Both the position numbers and the translations under genes were made by a program. This document shows, in pieces, positions 31,842 to 41,185 of a stretch of DNA of 64,000 bases. The DNA comes from Ustilago trichophora (lineage: Eukaryota; Basidiomycota; Ustilaginomycetes; Ustilaginales; Ustilaginaceae): NCBI GenBank assembly GCA_900323505.1, contig OOIN01000012.1, positions 992,001 to 1,056,000 on the forward strand. Direction: 5' to 3'. The notes under the pieces are model-generated. The model saw nothing but the letters and a program-made list of their open reading frames with translations, did not search any database and was not told where the DNA came from. Position 1 is the first letter of the stretch, and every line of letters begins with the position of its first letter.

Positions 31842-32808
31842 TCAAAGATGAGCCTTCCAGAAGTCTACGCCTTCTACGAAAGCCTTTTCGAAAGCCTCCT
31901 TGACTTCCTTATCTGCCAGATTGGGCCTTGCCGCGAAGCCGTGCACTGTCCCGGGATAGAGGACAAACTTGTGCACTGGGGCCTTGTCGCCCTTCTCTGA
32001 CCACTCCTTTTCGACCTGCTCGGCGTAGTCGGCGGTGAACATGGGATCCTCCTCTGCGCAGTTGAATAAGATCGGATTCTTCAACGCTGTCATGTCGCCC
32101 TTCGTGATCATGGAGGGATGATTGGCGACGCTCACGTTGATGTGATCGGTGGCGTTGAGGGCAAGGACGAGTTTGCCGCCGTAGCAGTAACCTACACCTC
32201 CCAAGCGGGAGTAGTTTTGCGAAGCTTTGAGATCGTCGATCCACTTTTTGAGGGCGGGGAGTTTGAATGCGGGCAGATTGCGTGCGAAGAAGGGGCCAGC
32301 GAGCAGAAATGCCAGACCGGTCTTGATCTTAGATGTGATGGAAAGGGTTTTCATCTCGGTAGCGGTCGTTGGTGCAGAAGACAAAGCGGCCTCGCTGATT
32401 CCGCCCCCATTAAAGACCTGCACCCGTGCGACAAGCACACATTAAGAAAAGTGTCAGCATTCGGAAATCAGTAACAGCATCGGGATAGGATAGCAGGAAA
32501 GGAAGGAATAGAAGAAACGGATGGTGTGTGCTCACATCAGGGACGTAGACAGTAAGCCCAGTAGCATCCGCCAGCTTGTCGGGGATGATCTTGTTGTTGT
32601 GCAGTTTGAGACCGAATGCGTCGTAGAAGTAAATAATGGCTTTGCTACCATGGTCTGGGCCAGGACTGGCAGGTTGGGCAACGTACGTGTTGAGACCATG
32701 GATGGTTTCCATCTTGCCTCTGGGTTCGCCGGGGATTCGGAATCCGCTGACGCAATGGATGCAGAAGCCTTTGCCGCCGCCGTTGCTGTCTGAGTTGGGT
32801 GCTGACAT
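31842..32808 (-). CDS. Dienelactone hydrolase family protein
   Basis: Two exons, 32536-32808 and 31842-32417 (donor GTGAGC, acceptor GTGCAG), giving 282 residues and joining VYVPD to VFNGGG, the usual wording of the family. It is an alpha/beta hydrolase: nucleophile elbow GVGYCYGGK (Cys in place of Ser, as in bacterial dienelactone hydrolases), acid in CAEEDPMFTAD, and His in TVHGFAARPN. Expected cytosolic, with esterase or lactonase activity on small substrates; the true substrate cannot be told. No signal peptide. It marks the return to ordinary genes after the effector array and lies just left of the transposon insertion. Confidence 0.87.
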
Positions 32809-33098
32809 GTTGGTCTACTTTTTTTTGCTTGATGATTGTGGGGTGGGAGTGATTAGATGATTCGGTACGGAAAGAAACTTTGGCGAGTTCTTGTATGAAT
32901 CTGAGGATGGGGCAAAGGTCAAGGTGAGGATGAGGTGGTAACACAAGAGAGGTGACCGCCTTGTTCGACAGCAGGGATAGGTTACCCCCTCTTCCCTTTT
33001 GGAATTTGTGGGGGAATTCGGCAGCAAAAGCACGTTTTTGGCACTTTTTGCGGCGATAAGATGAACCCTGCATATCGTAAATTGAGTGGCACCCCCGT

Positions 33099-33102
33099 GG
33101 CA
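33099..33102 (+). repeat. Target-site duplication (left), GGCA
   Basis: GGCA directly before the outer LTR end; the matching copy is at 40941-40944. Confidence 0.75.
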
Positions 33103-33115
33103 TGTTGTGCGATTA
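33103..33115 (-). repeat. 3' LTR, outer fragment
   Basis: TGTTGTGCGATTA, the first 13 bp of the 88-bp LTR read on the plus strand, cut off by the pogo insertion at the TA. Confidence 0.9.
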
Positions 33116-33138
33116 CAGTCAACTTGCGATCTTTGAAT
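33116..33138 (+). repeat. pogo left terminal inverted repeat
   Basis: 23 bp, perfect inverted match to 35070-35092. Confidence 0.95.
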
Positions 33139-33464
33139 GCCTCAATAAATGAATATTTCACATATTGGATAAGAAATGGGCTGGACATTTTTGGGCGCAG
33201 CCATTTATTAAATAAATTCGCTTTTCAGATAATGGATAGGTCAGCTGCAGCCCAAAATTTGAATAATTAGCACATGTCAATACAAACCGCGGCTTATTTT
33301 TGTAATTATCTTGTGAAAGTTGTAATAGCTGTCAATTAGCGCGTGATAACTTGTATTCATACCTGCCAAAAAAGCATAAATAAAGACAAAAAATCTCACC
33401 AATTCGCATTTTTCACCATTAAACAATTCTTTTTTCATCCCCTTTCTTTACCATTCCTTTTACA

Positions 33465-35024
33465 ATGCCTCAATACATTAAAAAGAACACACACACTACC
33501 CTGCAGCAGCGGTTGGAGATTGCCAAATACAAGGCAACACATCCAGCTGCTAGCCAGAAAGAAATGCAGGATTGGTTCTTTTCAAAATTCAATTTAAAAA
33601 TCAGCCAGCCTACATTATCACACATTTTGAATACAACTCAAATTCAAAATATTCCAACTCACCAATTATCCCGGAAAAATTTGAAATCAGCAGCCAATAC
33701 AACACTTGAAAATGCGCTTTTTCAGTGGTTTTCAATAAATCAACATAAAATCAACATTACAAACAATATTTTACAAATTAAAGCCAAGGATTTTGCGGCC
33801 AAACTTGCTTCTACAGGCAACCTAACCTTCAGTATTGGTTGGGTTGAACGGTTTAAAAAGCGATTTCATATCCAATCAAGGATCAAGCATGGGGAGGCAG
33901 CTTCTATTCCAAGAATACAGCAAGAAAAAATACCCAAATTAAAAGAAGAAATATCAAATTACCAGCCAGATGACATTTATAATATGGATGAAACTGGATT
34001 ATTTTTTCGATTACAAGGCCAACATGCATTAACAAATACAATAATTCCGGGTTTTAAAACCCCAAAAGATCGAATTACAATTGTTATTTGCAGCAATTCA
34101 ACTGGTAATCACAAATTACCATTATGGATAATAGGTAAATTTGCAAATCCTAGAGCTTTTAAATCAATCAAGAATACAAACCGGCTACCAGCTATATATA
34201 AATCAAACAAAAAAGCGTGGAAGAATCCAATTCTTTTTAAAGAATGGATTTATTGGCTTGACAATCAAGTTAAAAGGCCCATATTATTATTAATGGACAA
34301 TTTTAAAGCACACAACATTGATTACAACCTCAAGAATATCAAAATATTATTACTTCCGCCAGATACAACAGCCCAACTGCAGCCACTAGATGCTGGCATT
34401 ATCAAGGCATTCAAATCACACTACAGACGGCTATATGGACTACAACTTTTGGACGACTTAAATCTAGACCAGAATCAAAGCAAAAATAAAATTGGCCAAA
34501 TAAATGTTTTAGAGGCGCTTTTTCTAGCCTCTGAAGCCTGGGAAAGCGTAATTATGACTACAATTTATAATTGCTTCAGACATACAGGTTTATTCCACCA
34601 ATACAACTCAAGAAATGCGAGAATAAATGAAGAATTACACAAAACACAGGAACAATTACAGCAACTACAATTACAATTACCTATGGCTTTAAGAATGGAT
34701 ATAAATTTGCTTTTAAATCACCCTCTGGAAGCTGCCAGGACTATTGATATAACCACTTTAGATGATGATGACATTGTTGATATGGTCAGTCAGGAAGAGG
34801 AGGAAGCAATCATCCCAGAAATTGGAATTCCGGCCATAAAAACAGATACAGCTATAAAGAATATCAAGGAATTGCAGCAATTTGTAATGGGAAAGGTGGA
34901 AAATGATGAAAATGCGAAATTATATTGTATGCAATTGCAGTCTCTACTCAGGGAGATACAGGCTGCACAGCTCAAAAATGCAAAGCAAACAAAAATCAGC
35001 CAATTTTTTCAAACTTCTCAATAA
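33465..35024 (+). CDS. pogo-type transposase (CENP-B HTH + DDE)
   Basis: 519 residues, intact. The N-terminus holds a helix-turn-helix (QQRLEIAKYKATHPAASQKE) and a CENP-B-type second HTH (FAAKLASTGNLTFSIGWVER). The catalytic domain has the three acidic positions of the family: NMDETGLFF (about residue 174), LLLMDNFKAHN (about 277) and TTAQLQPLDAGIIKAFK (about 308). The third is Asp, as in pogo/Fot1 DDD transposases. A Glu/Gln-rich tail follows. It cuts and pastes the element using the terminal repeats. No stops, full motifs and perfect TIRs suggest recent activity. Confidence 0.95.
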   Translation: MPQYIKKNTHTTLQQRLEIAKYKATHPAASQKEMQDWFFSKFNLKISQPTLSHILNTTQIQNIPTHQLSRKNLKSAANTTLENALFQWFSINQHKINITNNILQIKAKDFAAKLASTGNLTFSIGWVERFKKRFHIQSRIKHGEAASIPRIQQEKIPKLKEEISNYQPDDIYNMDETGLFFRLQGQHALTNTIIPGFKTPKDRITIVICSNSTGNHKLPLWIIGKFANPRAFKSIKNTNRLPAIYKSNKKAWKNPILFKEWIYWLDNQVKRPILLLMDNFKAHNIDYNLKNIKILLLPPDTTAQLQPLDAGIIKAFKSHYRRLYGLQLLDDLNLDQNQSKNKIGQINVLEALFLASEAWESVIMTTIYNCFRHTGLFHQYNSRNARINEELHKTQEQLQQLQLQLPMALRMDINLLLNHPLEAARTIDITTLDDDDIVDMVSQEEEEAIIPEIGIPAIKTDTAIKNIKELQQFVMGKVENDENAKLYCMQLQSLLREIQAAQLKNAKQTKISQFFQTSQ

Positions 35025-35069
35025 TTAAATATTTCACACAATGAATAAAATATGCCTCCGCCCAAAAAT

Positions 35070-35092
35070 ATTCAAAGATCGCAAGTTGACTG
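35070..35092 (-). repeat. pogo right terminal inverted repeat
   Basis: 23 bp, perfect inverted match to 33116-33138; followed by the duplicated TA. Confidence 0.95.
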
Positions 35093-35094
35093 TA

Positions 35095-35169
35095 TGCATT
35101 TGAGTTAGAGGCCAAGGGGAATGTGGTTTGTTTGCAAGGAACGCGTGCTTAGAAATTGGACTAAATACA
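35095..35169 (-). repeat. 3' LTR, inner fragment
   Basis: 75 bp matching the rest of the 88-bp LTR at 40853-40940, with two C/T differences, both at CpG sites. Confidence 0.92.
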
Positions 35170-35182
35170 CCCTCCTCTCCTT
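35170..35182 (-). promoter_or_regulatory. Polypurine tract of gypsy element
   Basis: AAGGAGAGGAGGG on the minus strand directly before the 3' LTR; primer site for plus-strand DNA synthesis. Confidence 0.8.
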
Positions 35183-35259
35183 AAAGTGAACTATCCTTCT
35201 AACTACCATCTAACTAGCTCTAAGTCAAACCTGACTCTAAATCCAGTAATTTGCAAAAA

Positions 35260-35508
35260 ATGGTCCGCAAGCAATCTAACACCGCCAAAAAACGCGTTAT
35301 TCTCCAGCCTAACATGGAAAATTCCGAAAATACCGAAAATTTGATCCACTCTAACATGGCAAATCGCGAAAATTCCGAAAATCCCATTCCGGGTGCCCAG
35401 GAGGAAAATCAGGAAAATCAGGAAAATCAAGAAAATCAAGAAAATCAGGAAATTCAGGAAATTCCAGCTACTCTGGTCTGCTTCAACTGCAAGGCCCAGC
35501 CTCTTTGA
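35260..35508 (+). CDS. Antisense ORF in gypsy 3' region, degraded
   Basis: Plus-strand frame of 82 residues inside the region between the end of pol and the 3' LTR, antisense to the retroelement. It has a basic start (VRKQSNTAKKRVILQPN), an (E-N-Q)n repeat and a CFNCKAQPL end. Past the TGA stop the same frame continues with further Cys pairs (KCTYC, CWNC), as if a zinc-binding region were cut by TGA codons. Another plus-strand frame at 35744-35950 encodes a small helical segment (NDRAKDNLEAIRARIKEFDQ). It may be a decayed accessory gene of the element or chance. No recognised family. Confidence 0.35.
   Translation: MVRKQSNTAKKRVILQPNMENSENTENLIHSNMANRENSENPIPGAQEENQENQENQENQENQEIQEIPATLVCFNCKAQPL
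35402..35462 (+). repeat. 9-bp tandem repeat in antisense ORF
   Basis: Six to seven near copies of AGGAAAATC/AAGAAAATC, coding for a Glu-Asn-Gln repeat on the plus strand. Confidence 0.8.
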
Positions 35509-36260
35509 TGCAAGCTCGAACCCGGCTCAAACAAATGCACCTACTGCAGACAGCAGACAGTCAACTGCAATGTCAATGACCAAATCCCTGCCTTCAAGCT
35601 CGAACACACTTGAACTCTTTTACCTCCAGCATTGAGCTGCTTCGAACCCCAATCGACCTGTTGGAACTGCTACAACCCTCATCGAACCTTGGGTTCCAGC
35701 TCAAACCACCTTCAAAGGTACTGGCTCGAAGACATCAAACCCTTTGAAGCGCAAGCATGCTTCGATCGATGCTCCCCCTCCCATCGAAGTGAATGATCGA
35801 GCCAAAGACAACCTCGAAGCTATTCGAGCTAGGATCAAAGAATTTGATCAAGACATCAAGGCTATTGAAGAGACTCGAGCTCTCTGGATCAAGCACTTCA
35901 AGGGCCTTCGAGCTGCCAATGAGCTCGAAGGTGAGGTGCCTGAGCTCTAATCACTTACCTGTATTTAGTTGCACATCGAATGTAATCAAACCTGTGTGCC
36001 AGTCTCTCGAAGAGACTTGAAACTCTCTAGAGTTGAGAGTCAACCTGTGACTGCTCTAACTCTTCGAGCTCCTCATGTGGCCTCAAGGGATCCTCCTCTA
36101 ATGGAACCAGGTCACTTCCCTGTCCATCAATGGCCTGCGACTGTGTTCGATCCACCTCTGAATGTGCTTCCAGGGTATGTTGCTGCTGTTGTGCCTGCAA
36201 CTCCCCTGTAGTTGGGTCTGGTCCCCTTTGAGCCTGTTGGTTCTCATCCTCATACTCCTC

Positions 36261-39200
36261 TCAAACTGACCGTTCAATATCTTGATGCAAGTCCTCCTGA
36301 TCTAGGCCTGCTACATCAGGATTGACTGCTCGAAGACTTCGAAAGAATCTCTGGAATGCTGGTTTGTTCCAGAAGTCCTCTACTAGGTTATCTTGAGGGT
36401 ATGCTTTGAGCAACCAATTACCATGTACTAGCACTTGAAGTGTCTGACCACTACTTGAAGCCAGGCTGTATGTACCTAAAGCCTGTTTAGCCATGATTTG
36501 ATAGGGTCCAAACCATTTTGCTTCGAACTTCAATGGATTCTGATGTTGAATCAGAACCCAGTCTCCGATCTCCAGCTTATGCAGTTTCACCTTCTCGTCA
36601 TGCAGAGTCTTGGCTCTAACTGCTCAATTGTAAGCTGCTTGAACTGCCTTATGTCTTTGAGTCCTGAGGTTGGGCAATTGAGTTGTTGGGTCTTCGATCT
36701 GTCCATTAATGACTCTAGGCTGCAGTTCGTCTGTCGGTAACCTAGGCTCGAGGCCATAGGTTAGGAAGAATGGACTTTGATTTGTAGCAACTGACCTTCG
36801 AACCCTGCAGGCAAAGATAGCATTGGCTAGATACTGATCCCATAGCCTCGTGCTCTTTCCTACCATCAAACGTGTCAGCATCCTTCCAATCATTCCATTT
36901 AGGGCTTCAACCTTCCCATTTGTCCTTGGGTGGTATGCTGTAGCTAATCGATGCCGCGTCTTGATGGTTCTAAGCAAGTGTTCGACCACTTTGGCCAGGA
37001 AGTTAGAACCATTATCGCTTAGAATCTCCTTCGGTGCTCCAAAGTTGAGCACGATCTCTTCGTAGATGAAGTCGGCTACTCTCCAGGCTTTTGCATCTGG
37101 TAGAGCTTTTGCAATGGGCCAGCCAGTTGCATAATCGATTGCTGTTAGAATCCATTGGTTACCATTGGCTGTCTTTGGTAGTTGTCCAATGAAATCGATC
37201 CCCCACCTTTCAAAAGGTTGGATGGTTGAACTTGCCATGACTTGTGCCAATTCTTGATCCTGGTTCGAGCGTGATCCCTGAGATACCTGGCATGCTGGGC
37301 ATGTTCGACAGAACTTTGATAAGTCTGTTTGCATTTGAGGCCAGTATGCGCGGGTTCGAACTAGGTTTTGCAGTCCAGCTGCTCCTAGATGTCCATAGGA
37401 TTGATGCATTTTATCCAGAAAATGCAATCGATGCATCGGTTCCAGGTATGGTGCTTGAGCGCCATCTTCGAGAATGCAAGTCAATTGATCATCAGCATCA
37501 AGCCTCCAGTGTCCTGCTTCCTCAAGCACTAATGACCGTTCGGGCCCTGGAGGTATCTCTCCATCCCTTAGATATGCTTTGATGTCCTCGAGATGATCCG
37601 GTTCGGCAGTTAGAGACATCAAAAAGTCTGTTTGACGGGAAATTGCATCAGCAACTGTGTTTTCCTCCCCTGCTCGATACTTTATGTCTAGATTGTATTC
37701 TCCGAACTCCGCAATCCATCTCTCTAACCTCTTCGAAGCAATCTTGGTCTTTGGCATCTGGGCTAGGCTTTGATGATCAGTGAGAATGGTAATCTTGCAA
37801 CCATTCAGTATATAATGTCTCCAAGTTCGAAGGGCATGTCGAATGGCCAACAGCTCCTTTTCATGAACTGGATACTTGAGCTCTGCTTCGGACATCTTTC
37901 GACCATCGAATGCAACTGGGTGCATCTTGCCAGTAGATTGATCCTCTTGTAACAGCACACACCCAATAGCCCAGTCAGAGGCATCCGTTTCGATGGTGTA
38001 CTTCAAATCCGGATTGGGTTGTCGAAGGATTGGTGCTGAACAGAGTAGGCCTTTGATCTTTCTAAAGGCTAGATCAGCTCGATCATTCCAGATGACCGGA
38101 ACTTTTCTGCTGTTCTTCGATGAGATATCTAAGCCACTCCCTTTTTCAACCTTGAGGAGATCAAAGAGTGGTGCTGTAATCGAAGCAAACCCTTTGGCAT
38201 ATCTTCGATAATACGAGCACAATCCTAAGAAAGATCTCAGGTCATGTATTGATGTTGGTCTAGGCCAGTCTCGAATTAACTTCACCTTGTCTTCTAGGGG
38301 TTTGATGTTCCCTTGTCCTACTAGATGACCGCAAAACTCGATCGAAGTAGTCCCGAAGATGCACTTTGATGGTTTTGCAAAGAGTTGATGTTGTTCAAGG
38401 ATCTCCAGTATCCTTGACACATGTTCTCAATGTTCATCCAGTGTATTCGAGTAGATCAAGATATCATCTAGGTAGACAATGACAAATTTGTCTAGGTAAG
38501 GTCGAAGTACTCGATTGACCAGTGTCTGGAAAACCGAAGGGGCATTCTTGAGTCCAAATGGCATGACCAAGAATTCAAACTTCCCTATTTGAGTATTAAA
38601 GGCCGTTTTCGATACGTCTTCTGGTTTGAGTCTAATCTGCCAGTATCCTGAGGTTAGGTCTATCTTCGAGAACCATTGAGCTTGACCTAGCTGATTGAGG
38701 CACTGTTGGATAACAGGCAATGGGTAACCATTTGTTGCAGTTATGGCATTGAGTGCTCGATAATCGATGCACATGCGCCATCCCCCATCCTTCTTAGGAA
38801 CAAAGATAACAGGGAAACCCCATGGGCTCGAGCTTTCTTGGATCATACCTCGATCCAGAAGTGCTCTAACCTGTTCTTCTTGCTCTCGAAGCTGACTTGC
38901 TGTCAAATTGTATGCTCGAATGTTCTTAGGTCCTTCCTCTCCTGTGCAGATGATGCTGTCCTGTAGTTGTCGAAGCATCGGTATAGACTCAATCCTCTCA
39001 TCCTGGGGTATGTCTGTTCTAAACACCCCTTTATGCCTATTGAGGATTTTTCTTAAGCCTTGATCTGCAACTTGGGTATGATACCCATCTAAGTTCAGAT
39101 CGAGCTCTTCTCGCATCATTAAGAGGAAACAGTGTCCCTCTGTCTTGAAGACCGAGTTCATCTCCTTATGATTTAGGAGATCTAAGGGCCGATCCGGGTC

Positions 39201-39881
39201 TAAGCAATCTAATTGCAAGACTCGATCTGATCGCCTGCCCATTAGAGCATGCTTGAATGATCCCTCCTTTGAGTGGAAACTTATGATGTTCGATGGGAAA
39301 TATAAGTTGGCTCTATGCTGTCTAAGCCACTCGATCCCCAAGATAACATCATGTTGAGGCATATTCAACACCAAAGCTGTCCCTGGATATTTGAAGCCAT
39401 CTAGCTCTATTCGAAGCTGCGCAGTTCCTTTGACTCCAAGAGCTGAACCGTCCGCTAGCTTAACCTGTTTCTGTGTTTCTGGACTGTCTTTATCCACCTG
39501 GAGTTGACACTTGTCCACCATAGATCTTGAAACGAAGGTTCTCGAAGCACCTGTATCAATCAAAGCCATGAAGTAGCGACCTTCGACTTTGATTTTCAGT
39601 TCGATCAAGCAGAAATTGCCAGGATTTTCTTGATTAGTCCCTAGATTCAAGTGTTCGACCCTTCATGCCAAATCCTCATCCATCGAATTGGATGTAGCTT
39701 TGTCAGGAGACATTTTATGATCGATAGTCCCCTGACTTAGCTTCGATCTTGACCATTTCCCTGGGATTGGGTTGACTCTTTGATCAAAGTCAATCGACGT
39801 TCGTTGGGTACAGTTACTATGCAGGAAGAGGATCGATGTCCAGTCTGCCCACATTTGAAACATCTGTTCTCCCTTCGACAT
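36261..39881 (-). pseudogene. gypsy pol polyprotein, three in-frame TGA stops
   Basis: One continuous reading frame, -1 relative to gag and overlapping its end (39737-39881), interrupted only by TGA at 39663-39665, 38427-38429 and 36624-36626. Domains in order: aspartic protease ([13 protein letters not shown]), reverse transcriptase ([16 protein letters not shown], catalytic YLDDILIYS), RNase H (IETDASDWAIGCVLLQ), integrase zinc finger (HLGAAGLQNLVRTRAYW, CPACQ) and DDE core (WGIDFIGQLP, LSDNGSNF, NGKVEALNG). A C-terminal module with GDWVLIQHQNPLKFEAKWFG follows the third stop. This order is that of Ty3/gypsy elements. The stops make this copy non-functional. Confidence 0.92.
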
Positions 39882-40798
39882 TTCTTGAGGAATTCCATCC
39901 TTTGATTAGATTGACCTTGGTTCGAGTTCCCTTGGTTTTGGTAAGATCCCTTCTTCGAAGACTTTGGCCTGTCTTGCATTGGCTTCGAAGCTCGTTCCAT
40001 AGCTTGATCCTCTAGATACCTGCTATAGATCTTGTCTGCAAATCGAGCTAGACCTCTAAGTGTCTGAGGTTCATCAGGAACAAGGCTGAGTCTGTTCAAG
40101 ACTTCTCGATTGAGGCCGCTCCTGAACTTCTCGGTCCTTAGATCTTCTGGAATGGGAGGTTCGATACGTTCAGCAAACTTAGAGAACTTGATGAGATATT
40201 CTCCAACTGATCTCTTGCCTTGGACACAGTTGTCATAGTCCTTCTGGCGCTTTCGCTTTGCATTGATGTCTTCGAACTCCATCTTGATCCATTCGAGGAA
40301 CCCTTCAAGGGTAAGTTGCTGGTAAAGGTTCCTTTGAAGTTCAGGGCTTGCAGCATTGTTGAAAGTCCTTTCGAGCTTTGTCCTTTCGATAGCCCAAGCT
40401 TCCTTGGCTGAGCCAGTCAAGCTGTTGGCTGCATAGAGGATTTTCTCAGTTTCGCTCGAGAGGCATCCCTGCAGTTCAAGGAGACTGATACAGTCTCGAA
40501 CCTGCATGATCCACATTTGAACCGCATTGTCCTCTATGGTGCCATCAAACAGCGCAGGTCTGGTACTCACCAGCCTGGCTCCAGCTTGAGTGGGTTGAGC
40601 AGAGGCTCGAAGGGTGCTTATCTCCAGCATCATGCTGTGAACCAACCTTCGAAGGTCTTCGACCTCGCTCGTAGTTGACATATCCCTCGATGCACCACCC
40701 AACTGGGGATTGTGCATCAAACCACTTACTCCATTGTTACCACTGCCATCAACTGGCATCGTGTTCATCATATCCTGACTAGATTGATTGAATGACAT
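39737..40798 (-). CDS. gypsy Gag protein
   Basis: 353 residues, uninterrupted. The central part resembles retrotransposon gag (capsid) domains (WIMQVRDCISLLELQG, FLEWIKMEFEDINAKRKRQK, YLIKFSKFAERI). Near the C-terminus is a CCHC zinc knuckle, CFKCGQTGHRSSSC, for RNA binding. The start at 40798 was chosen because the frame further upstream runs through the LTR. It forms the particle shell; pol would be reached by a -1 frameshift in the overlap. Confidence 0.88.
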   Translation of the reverse strand: MSFNQSSQDMMNTMPVDGSGNNGVSGLMHNPQLGGASRDMSTTSEVEDLRRLVHSMMLEISTLRASAQPTQAGARLVSTRPALFDGTIEDNAVQMWIMQVRDCISLLELQGCLSSETEKILYAANSLTGSAKEAWAIERTKLERTFNNAASPELQRNLYQQLTLEGFLEWIKMEFEDINAKRKRQKDYDNCVQGKRSVGEYLIKFSKFAERIEPPIPEDLRTEKFRSGLNREVLNRLSLVPDEPQTLRGLARFADKIYSRYLEDQAMERASKPMQDRPKSSKKGSYQNQGNSNQGQSNQRMEFLKKCRRENRCFKCGQTGHRSSSCIVTVPNERRLTLIKESTQSQGNGQDRS

Positions 40799-40832
40799 CT
40801 TGTTGAGTGTTGATACTTTTGAGGAGTGATTG

Positions 40833-40850
40833 AGATTGCAGAAGCTACCA
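40833..40850 (-). promoter_or_regulatory. Primer-binding site of gypsy element
   Basis: Begins TGGTAGCTTCTGCAA two bases after the 5' LTR; TGG pairs with the CCA end of a tRNA. Which tRNA was not determined. Confidence 0.6.
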
Positions 40851-40852
40851 AG

Positions 40853-40940
40853 TGTTGTGCGATTACGCATTTGAGTTAGAGGCCAAGGGGAATGTGGTTT
40901 GTTTGCAAGGAACGCGCGCTTAGAAATTGGACTAAATACA
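40853..40940 (-). repeat. 5' LTR, complete (88 bp)
   Basis: Read on the plus strand it starts TGTTGTGCG and ends AAATACA, giving TG...CA ends on either strand. Followed by the right GGCA target duplication. Unusually short for a gypsy LTR. Confidence 0.92.
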
Positions 40941-41185
40941 GGCACGGGGGAAGCTAGTGTTCTCACTGTTTTGGACTGTAGATGTAACATCCTCCGAATT
41001 TTTCAAGCTTCGCTCCCCACGCGACCCACGGAATGTGACACATGACACATTCTTGTCTCTCTACCAACATCATCGAAAGTCGCCAACCCTTCACGATGCC
41101 AACACTCAGATAACGAAAGACAGAATCAGACTCGGTGTAAATCCAAAGTGGTATCATAGAGGCATTCAGATAGGGTGCATAAAAG

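Larger units (their letters stand above)
33116..35092 (+). mobile_element. Fot1/pogo-type DNA transposon, apparently intact
   Basis: 1977-bp element with perfect 23-bp terminal inverted repeats (CAGTCAACTTGCGATCTTTG plus AAT) and a TA target duplication (33114-33115 and 35093-35094), as expected for Tc1/mariner-pogo elements. Further matching subterminal motifs (TTTTTGGGCG, GTGAAATATT) lie inside both ends. One uninterrupted transposase gene fills the middle. The base composition is clearly more AT-rich than the surrounding genes. It sits inside the 3' LTR of the gypsy element, so it arrived later. Confidence 0.95.
33103..40940 (-). mobile_element. Ty3/gypsy LTR retroelement, broken, with nested pogo
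   Basis: Complete element on the minus strand. 88-bp LTRs (TG...CA) are seen at 40853-40940 (5') and at 33103-33115 plus 35095-35169 (3', split by a DNA transposon). A 4-bp target duplication GGCA lies at 33099-33102 and 40941-40944. A primer-binding site follows the 5' LTR and a purine tract precedes the 3' LTR. Order is gag, then pol with protease, reverse transcriptase, RNase H and integrase, as in gypsy elements. Without the nested element it is about 5.86 kb. The LTRs differ at two positions, both C/T at CpG. The pol frame has three TGA stops, so the copy is not autonomous. It lies 245 bp upstream of the phosphodiesterase gene. Confidence 0.93.

Noticed and set aside
36624..39665. TGA codons in pol read as selenocysteine or reassigned codons
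   Set aside because: Host genes here use TGA as a normal stop (E12 and E9 end with TGA), and gypsy pol has no Sec; mutation is simpler.
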